Origin: Nocardia seriolae NBRC 15557
GTDB lineage: Bacteria; Actinomycetota; Actinomycetes; Mycobacteriales; Mycobacteriaceae
DNA length: 64,000 nucleotides
Direction of reading: 5' to 3'
Assembly (NCBI RefSeq): GCF_007990715.1
Contig: NZ_BJWY01000002.1
Location: 1-64,000 of the forward strand
Positions 58,399 through 64,000 of this stretch are shown piece by piece. Numbering within the stretch: the stretch's first letter is position 1; every line of letters begins with the position of its first letter. The notes beneath the pieces were generated by a model. It did no database searches. It had not been told where the DNA came from and worked only from the letters and a program-made list of their open reading frames with translations. The position numbers and the translations under genes are program-made.

Positions 58399-60275
58399 CT
58401 ACTGTCCGGCCGCGGCGTGGATCCGGGCGAAGTCGAGGCGGTGGATCGCGTGCTCGGCGGTCCAGGGACTCAGCGAGTCCTCGGCTTCCACCCTCGCGAA
58501 CCAGCACCGCATCCTTTCGAGCCGGGCGATCCCGGCTGCATGGAAGTCGCTTGCCTGCGCGCCCATCGCCGGACTGCCGGCGGCCATCGCCGAACTGCTG
58601 AACGGCAGGGGTTTGGTGATCACGTAGTCCACCCGCCCGTCGGCACGGACGACCAGGGCGGTACCGGCGTAGATCCGCGGCGGGTCGGTCCGAGTGGAGT
58701 CCTCGAGATCCTCGCGTCGCTGCAGCAACTGAATGGCCAACTCAGGGCGGGGCAATCGATCTCCGGCGCGCCGGTACGAGACGTGGATGCCTTCGCAATC
58801 GATGGCGAAGTTCGGGTCGAGACCGAGTTGCAGCGCATTGGCTTTGGCCCAGACCTTGATTTGTTTCGCCAGTTCGTGGAAGGCCTGATGCGTGGACGCG
58901 CTGTCGCCGGACTCCGCGGGTTCGTTCAGGTTGGGCATGGGCGGCGTGCGCAGTTCGCCGGCATGGCCGATCGGATCGAGATCCCGGGAGGCGGACAGAA
59001 TCGCTCTGGACAGGTCCACGCTGCCGGTGAGTTGCAGACCCGAATCCGGTTGCACCCAGACCAGGGCGTCATCGGTCAACGAGGTGACGTTCTTGGGCCA
59101 GATACCGCGCCGCCGGAACGCTTCGACGAGCATGCTGCGCAGGTGCTGCCGATCCTCCGGATACAGGCGGCGATCCGCGGTGACGGTGGCGCGCACGACA
59201 TCTCCGAAGGTGACATCGACGACCGGCAGGTAGTCGAAACCGCGCACCACCATCCCGAGCAGCCGGTCCGCGAGTCGCACCGCCTCATCGGTGATCCGCG
59301 AGACGAGATCCGGGTGCAGCCGTCCCGCGGGCGGTATCCCGGTGCCGCCGGTGGCGATCCGCGCAACAGATCCGCGATCGCGTTCTGATACGCCTCCAGA
59401 TAGGCGTCGAACACCGCGGCGACGAAATACGCACCGCGTTCGTGCGGCTCGGTGGCCGCGGCGAAACTGCCGGATGTCGAATTCCGGTCCAGGATCGCCG
59501 ACCGCAGGGCCGCGCCGCGGCCGGTGGACTCGCCGAACTCCCGCGCCAATTCCAGTAGCCCGGTACTGTTCGCGAGCCCGGCGGAGGTTTTCGCGATGGC
59601 ATCGAGCACCACATCGCGATAGGCGAAATGCTGGAACAACGCGACCAGATCGGCGATCGCCTCATGGCAGGCGAAGACATCCTGATTGGTGGACAGCCGG
59701 TACTGCCGCCGGATCCGATGCACGATGGCGTGGGTCACCTCGTGCGCGATGATGTCGTTCGACAGGCAGGTGAAAATCACCTGTCCGGGCAGATTCGCAC
59801 CCGGATTGTCGGCGTCTGCCTGGTAATAGCCGAACAGCACCGCGCCGCGCTGTGGATCGAAATAGGCGTTCTGCCCCTCGAACGCGTGCGGCACCAATCG
59901 CAACTTCTGCTCGCCCCGCCACCGGAAGCGACGGCCCATGAACCGCTCGAACCGTTCGATGACACTCATAGCGACCGCGTAGACCACCTGCTGGTGCGCC
60001 CGGGGATCACTCTCGGTGGGCCGAATTCCATCCTGCGCCAACAGAAACGCCGCATCGAGATCGACCGGCAGGTACCACCGGTTGCGGCTCACATCGAAAT
60101 CCACCACCTGGACGAGTTCACCGTCGGGCCCCTGGCGCAGCTCGGCTTCGAAGGGAATGTCGAGGGTGAGAAACTGCCCGGTCAACCGCGTCGACATAGG
60201 GTCGAATGCGAAGGTGCGCAACCTGCGCCGCGCCGGTCGGCAGATTTCGGCGGCTAGAGATGCGGTTTGGTCCAT
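58399..60275 (-). pseudogene. HExxH metallopeptidase-like protein, split by a frameshift
   Basis: The first frame (about 305 residues) has NDIIAHEVTHAIVHRI (His178, Glu179, His182) and the third ligand in FACHEAIADLVALFQHF (Glu205), a gluzincin-like site. At about 59359-59360, just after IADLLR, coding moves to another frame, which continues with IATGGTGIPPAGRLHPDLVSRITDEAVRLADRLL and VRGFDYLPVVDVTFGDVVRA. The combined chain would be about 625 residues. The start has GGGAGGA upstream and lies 22 bases inside the DUF2235 gene. A one-base loss or a sequence error explains the break; no slippery site is seen. Confidence 0.8.
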
Positions 60276-61303
60276 TGCTCGTCCTCCCATCGGGCATCCG
60301 CCGGGATTCGCCTGCGATAGCGCGAATCGGTTTCGCAGCGCGCCCGCACGCTCGCGTGGACGCGGGCACCGGGCGGAACGGTGCGGTGGCGATAGGTCAG
60401 CAGGGCCCAGATCCAGCCCATGTCGTGCACGCGGCCGCTCGCGTCCGCCGTGGCGAGCGCGCAGTTCTTGCGGTAGGCGTCCGCGCGCAACAGCACGCCG
60501 GCGTCGAGGGCGCCGTCGGCCATCCATTTGAGCGCGATCCTGGCCAGTTTCGGATCGTCCACGAAGGTGCCACCGACGTCGGAATGCACACCGGCGAACC
60601 AGGTTTCGGTGAGAACGGTCCGCTCGGACCTGGGCAGTACCAGATACTCCCGATACGGACGCCGCTTCTCGTCGATGGATACGGCGTGAAAAGCCTTCGC
60701 CACGTTGGGAACCTGCCGGGTGAACGGCCAGTGCAGCGCCCACCGGAGCAATCCGGCCGCCTTCACGGTGTCCCAAACCCCGAGGAATTCCACCGGAATC
60801 GAGAAACGACCGTCGGCGGATTTCGAACAGAAGGCATTGGTGTACTGGTGGAGCTCGTCCCAGTCCGTCGTCTTCCTGGTATAGGCGCTGACAATGTACT
60901 GGACCAGGTTCTCGCTGCCCGGACGCAACAGCCCCGGCTCGTGCAGCAGCCCCGCCAGGGCGCGCGCGGTATAGGCGCCACGGCTGAACCCGAAGATGAA
61001 TACCCGATCCCCCGGCCGCCAATGCTCGATCAGATACGTATAGGCCTCGGCGAGATTGGTGCGCAGGCCGTTGCCGAAGGCCAGACCGAGGATCCGCGAG
61101 AACCACCGCGCGATGGGAGTCCACGCTCCCCGGGCGCTGAAAGTGCCGACGCCCGGATCGTAGTAGGCGATCTGCCGGGCCGGATCGCTCAAATCCAGCA
61201 TCTCGAAGACACAGACCACATTCGTATTGCCGTTGGCGCGGACCTGATTACCCGTCCCGTCGAGGCAGATGACGATGTTCTTACCGGTTGCCGGCGTTGA
61301 CAC
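60254..61303 (-). CDS. DUF2235 alpha/beta hydrolase (Tle1-like lipase fold)
   Basis: About 349 residues of the DUF2235 family, which includes type VI phospholipase effectors. The N-terminal VICLDGTGNQ, the nucleophile elbow FGFSRGAYTARALAG (Ser107), GVWDTV (Asp178) and FAGVHSDVGG (His240) form a probable catalytic triad. GTG with an adjacent GAGGA is preferred; a TTG ten codons upstream is possible. First gene of the hydrolase island, behind an AT-rich promoter region. No signal peptide and no type VI genes nearby, so its job here is unknown. Confidence 0.85.
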   Translation of the reverse strand: MSTPATGKNIVICLDGTGNQVRANGNTNVVCVFEMLDLSDPARQIAYYDPGVGTFSARGAWTPIARWFSRILGLAFGNGLRTNLAEAYTYLIEHWRPGDRVFIFGFSRGAYTARALAGLLHEPGLLRPGSENLVQYIVSAYTRKTTDWDELHQYTNAFCSKSADGRFSIPVEFLGVWDTVKAAGLLRWALHWPFTRQVPNVAKAFHAVSIDEKRRPYREYLVLPRSERTVLTETWFAGVHSDVGGTFVDDPKLARIALKWMADGALDAGVLLRADAYRKNCALATADASGRVHDMGWIWALLTYRHRTVPPGARVHASVRARCETDSRYRRRIPADARWEDEQWTKPHL

Positions 61304-61439
61304 TCCTCGAGTGTGAAACCGCCGGAACAACAAGTATCGAGTAACGAGGTACTCGAATTCTCGGCCGATTCGGCCGCTATACGCAGGTTATATAGCAAAT
61401 ATGCATCGGCGGATACGGAGTGGTCCGCGGTGCTACTCG
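61304..61439. promoter_or_regulatory. AT-rich promoter region of the hydrolase island
   Basis: An unusually AT-rich patch (about 61385-61404) contains TATATAAC on the minus strand. The inverted repeat CGAGTA-N6-TACTCG (61338-61355) lies between it and the DUF2235 start. This is the only clear promoter-like region ahead of the four-gene island. Confidence 0.45.
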
Positions 61440-62210
61440 CTAGGTGTCGAGGGACCGGTAGACAGCGCGGAGCCGACGCAGGCCCGCGGCCACCGACTGT
61501 TCGTCTTCGGCGGACATGCGCAGGGCCTGGCGGAGCAGAATCGCGTCGAGGTCGTCCGGGGCCGGATGGAAATCGGGTTTGGGGAGTTTGGGAAGGGTCA
61601 GGTCATTGCCGTAGAGGTCGGCGGAATCCGTCGGCGGGCCCCCGCGCTGGACGCCGCCGATCAGGTCGTCGATCTCGACGCCGCGCAGGGTCAGCAGTTC
61701 GACGGGGCGGTCGTCGAGGCGCTCGGCTATCACGTAGCAGATGGCGGCCACATGTTTGCAGGGCCAGCCGGAATCCGGACAGCTGCAGGAGAAGCCGAGC
61801 TCTGAGACCGTGGTGGGGAGCAGCAGCGGGCCCAGGGTCCGGGGCAGGGTGCCCGCGGCGATCTCGCCGAGCGACCCGGGCGTGGCGCGCACCAGGTCCA
61901 CGAGTTCGGCGAGGCGATCGTCGCGCAGCTGCCGCATGGTGAGCACCGAGACGAACGGGCGCGGCTGGCTGCCCTGGACCTCCGCGCTCACCATGCCGGG
62001 TTCGAGGCGGTAGCTCACCACCTGGCCGGTGCGGGCGTAGGAACGACCGCGGGCCAGGCGACCGGCATCGGCGACGTGCTCGACGGCCTCCAGAAACGAA
62101 CGGCCCCACCAGGTCTTGGCGAAGGCGGTGCCGCGCCGGCTGCGCGGCTGCACCCCGCCGCGCACCGGGCGGCGCTCGCCGAACTCGCCGAAATCGATGT
62201 AGGTGTTCAT
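61440..62210 (-). CDS. SWIM zinc-finger protein, partner of a SNF2 helicase
   Basis: A 256-residue protein with the SWIM motif FSCSCPDSGWPCKHVAA (CxCxnCxH, about residues 142-158). The N-terminal FAKTWWGRSFLEAVEHV is typical of bacterial SWIM proteins that accompany SNF2 helicases. Its ATG overlaps the helicase stop (ATGA), so the two are coupled. The pair resembles the HelZ/SWIM pair of M. tuberculosis (Rv2101-Rv2102); a DNA repair or chromatin-like role is suspected, not known. Confidence 0.9.
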   Translation of the reverse strand: MNTYIDFGEFGERRPVRGGVQPRSRRGTAFAKTWWGRSFLEAVEHVADAGRLARGRSYARTGQVVSYRLEPGMVSAEVQGSQPRPFVSVLTMRQLRDDRLAELVDLVRATPGSLGEIAAGTLPRTLGPLLLPTTVSELGFSCSCPDSGWPCKHVAAICYVIAERLDDRPVELLTLRGVEIDDLIGGVQRGGPPTDSADLYGNDLTLPKLPKPDFHPAPDDLDAILLRQALRMSAEDEQSVAAGLRRLRAVYRSLDT

Positions 62211-64000
62211 TCGCCGACCGCCTCCGCGCCGAGCGCGAACAGCTCGCGCAGTTCCGCGTCGCCGAGCTCGGTGATCCAGTTCTCGCCGGTGCCGACGGTC
62301 AGATCCGCGAGCTGACTCTTGCCCTTCAGCATGTCGTCCACGCGCTCCTCGATGGTGTCGACGCAGACCAGCTTGCGGACCTGCACGTCGCGCCGCTGCC
62401 CGATCCGGAAGGCGCGGTCGGTGGCCTGGTTCTCGACCGCCGGATTCCACCAGCGGTCCAGGTGCACAACGTGATTGGCGGCGGTGAGATTGAGGCCGGT
62501 GCCACCGGCCTTGAGCGAGAGCAGCATAACCGGCGGGCCGTCGTCCTGCTGGAAGCCGGTGACCATGGCATCGCGGCGCGCCTTGCCGACACCGCCGTGC
62601 AGGAACGGCACCTCGGTGCCGAAGCGCTCGGTCAGGAAGGGGGTCAGCAGGTTTCCGAACTCGGCGAACTGGGTGAACAGCAGGGCGCGTTCGCCGTCGG
62701 CGATGACCGACTCCAGAATGTCCTCCACCAGTGCGAGCTTGCCGGAGCGGTGGTGGCCGCGGCGCAGCACCGTGGAGCCGTCATTGAGGAAGTGCGCGGG
62801 GTGATTGCACACCTGCTTGAGGCGGGTCAGCGCGGCCAGCACCGCGCCCTTGCGTTCCATGCCCTTGGCGGCCTTCAGTTTGGCCGACATATCGTCCAGC
62901 ACAGCCTGATACAGCGCCGCCTGCTCCACGGTGAGATTGGCGCGAATGGTCATCTCGATCTTCTCCGGAAGGTCGGAGATGACGGCGGGATCGGTCTTCA
63001 CCCGGCGCAGCACGAACGGCGAAGTGATGGCCCGCAGGCGGGTGACGGCGTTCTCGTCGTGCTCACGCTCGATCGGCACCGCGAAGCGCGAGTGGAACTC
63101 CGAGGCCTTCCCGAGCAGCTTGGGATTGGCGAAGTCGAGAATCGAACGCAGCTCCTCCAGCCGGTTCTCCACCGGGGTTCCGGTGAGCGCCAGGCGATGT
63201 CGCGCCGGGACCAGCCGGGCCGCCCGCGCCTGCCGGGTGCCCGCGTTCTTGATGTGCTGCGCCTCGTCGAGGGCCACCCGCCGCCAGTCCTGCCGCTTCA
63301 GCTCCTCGACATCGCGGGCCAGCAGCGCGTAGGTGGTGATGACGAGATCCGAATCGGCCACCGCCGCATCGAATCCCGGTCCGGAACGCCGTCCGGCCCC
63401 GTGGTGCACCAGCACCCGCAGATCCGGCGCGAACCGCTCGGCCTCCCGCTGCCAGTTGCCGACCACCGACATCGGGCACACCAGCAGGGTCGGACCGACC
63501 GGATCAGCTGTGGCGGCGGCGGTTTCACGCTCGTGCACCAGCAGGGCCAGCACCTGCACCGTCTTGCCCAGGCCCATATCGTCGGCGAGGATCGCGCCGC
63601 AGCCGAGCCGGCTCATGGTCGCCAGCCAGCTCAGCCCGCGCCGCTGATACGGACGCAGTTCGGCCTTCAACCCGACCGGATCGGGGACGGGTTCGGTGTG
63701 GCGCTCCCCGTCGAAAAGCTCTGCGGCCCAACCGGTAGCGCTGACCTCCTCCAGCGGCACCCCGATCACCGGGTGCGCGGACAGTTCGGCGAACAGCCCG
63801 CCGATCGTGGTCTCGGTCTCGTCGGTCCGGCCCGACACGTAGTCGGCGGCCGCCGCCAGCATCCGGTGATCGGCCTGCACCCATTCCCCGCGCAGCCGCA
63901 CCAGATCCGATTTCGAGTCCACCAGCCGCGCCATCTCGGCGGGGGTGAGCACGGTGTCGCCGAGCGCCAGCTCCCACCGGAACGACACCAAACCCTTGAG
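62207..64000 (-). CDS. SNF2-family DEAD/DEAH helicase (HelZ-like), 5' end outside window
   Basis: The C-terminal 590-plus residues of an SNF2 ATPase. Visible motifs: I, ADDMGLGKTVQ; II, VALDEAQHIKN (DEAQ); III, LALTGTPVEN; IV-VI, LLSLKAGGTGLNLTAANHVVHLDRWWNP and ATDRAFRIGQ. The frame is open to the window edge, so the true start and N-terminal domain lie beyond 64000. It is translationally coupled to the SWIM protein. Confidence 0.94.
   Translation of the reverse strand, partial: LKGLVSFRWELALGDTVLTPAEMARLVDSKSDLVRLRGEWVQADHRMLAAAADYVSGRTDETETTIGGLFAELSAHPVIGVPLEEVSATGWAAELFDGERHTEPVPDPVGLKAELRPYQRRGLSWLATMSRLGCGAILADDMGLGKTVQVLALLVHERETAAATADPVGPTLLVCPMSVVGNWQREAERFAPDLRVLVHHGAGRRSGPGFDAAVADSDLVITTYALLARDVEELKRQDWRRVALDEAQHIKNAGTRQARAARLVPARHRLALTGTPVENRLEELRSILDFANPKLLGKASEFHSRFAVPIEREHDENAVTRLRAITSPFVLRRVKTDPAVISDLPEKIEMTIRANLTVEQAALYQAVLDDMSAKLKAAKGMERKGAVLAALTRLKQVCNHPAHFLNDGSTVLRRGHHRSGKLALVEDILESVIADGERALLFTQFAEFGNLLTPFLTERFGTEVPFLHGGVGKARRDAMVTGFQQDDGPPVMLLSLKAGGTGLNLTAANHVVHLDRWWNPAVENQATDRAFRIGQRRDVQVRKLVCVDTIEERVDDMLKGKSQLADLTVGTGENWITELGDAELRELFALGAEAVGE

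Noticed and set aside
59340-59380. Programmed ribosomal frameshift in the peptidase gene
   Set aside because: No slippery heptamer or downstream structure is visible at the joint; decay or a sequence error is simpler.
61388-61408. Start of a plus-strand gene at ATGCATCGG near 61400
   Set aside because: The frame is antisense to the SWIM protein gene and has no ribosome-binding site.

Overview
The window is high-GC actinobacterial DNA. Its gene order, argS-lysA-hom-thrC-thrB-rho-rpmE-prfA-prmC-sua5-wecA-atpI-atpBEFHAGDC-DUF2550-PduO-murA on the minus strand, matches the Rv1292-Rv1315 block of Mycobacterium tuberculosis. Paired MspA-like proteins, many accessory oxidoreductases and the lineage-specific insertions point to Nocardia or a close relative (Mycobacteriales). 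The genus is inferred, not proven.

Region 1 (1-28.2 kb) is the conserved core. murA carries Asp at the catalytic Cys position. A near-consensus rrn-type promoter lies at the left edge, pointing out of the window. The full F1Fo ATP synthase operon, translation factors, rho and the aspartate-family amino-acid operon follow. Lineage-specific insertions are two MspA-like porin genes and a zinc alcohol dehydrogenase (with a KstR-like palindrome between them), a DUF427 gene, and an AAC(6')-like acetyltransferase between prmC and prfA.

Region 2 (28.3-41 kb) holds secreted and membrane proteins (DUF3105, DUF305, a lipase, a polytopic membrane protein). It also has tRNA-Arg(CCG), an Fbp-type ferric iron ABC transporter with an IdeR/DtxR-like box upstream, a decayed Tat-secreted metallophosphoesterase, tRNA-Cys(GCA), a MarR regulator and an Hsp70-like membrane protein.

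Region 3 (41-49.8 kb) is a valine/isobutyryl-CoA catabolic operon (mmsA, acyl-CoA dehydrogenase, HIBYL-CoA hydrolase, mmsB, enoyl-CoA hydratase) with a divergent fused isobutyryl-CoA mutase (icmF). IcmF needs adenosylcobalamin, which the PduO-type adenosyltransferase at about 1.5-2.1 kb could supply.

Region 4 (49.8-64 kb) is accessory. It contains two truncated gene remnants (VapC-like and amidohydrolase), an O-methyltransferase, and a TetR-controlled redox cassette (SDR, ferritin-like diiron protein, half-BVMO, full BVMO). Next comes a compact minus-strand island of four hydrolases: a DUF2235 lipase-like protein, a frameshifted HExxH peptidase, a ComEC-like MBL hydrolase and an HExxHxxGxxHEH zincin. 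The window ends with a SWIM-protein/SNF2-helicase pair that runs off the right edge. No CRISPR array, transposase or prophage gene was seen.
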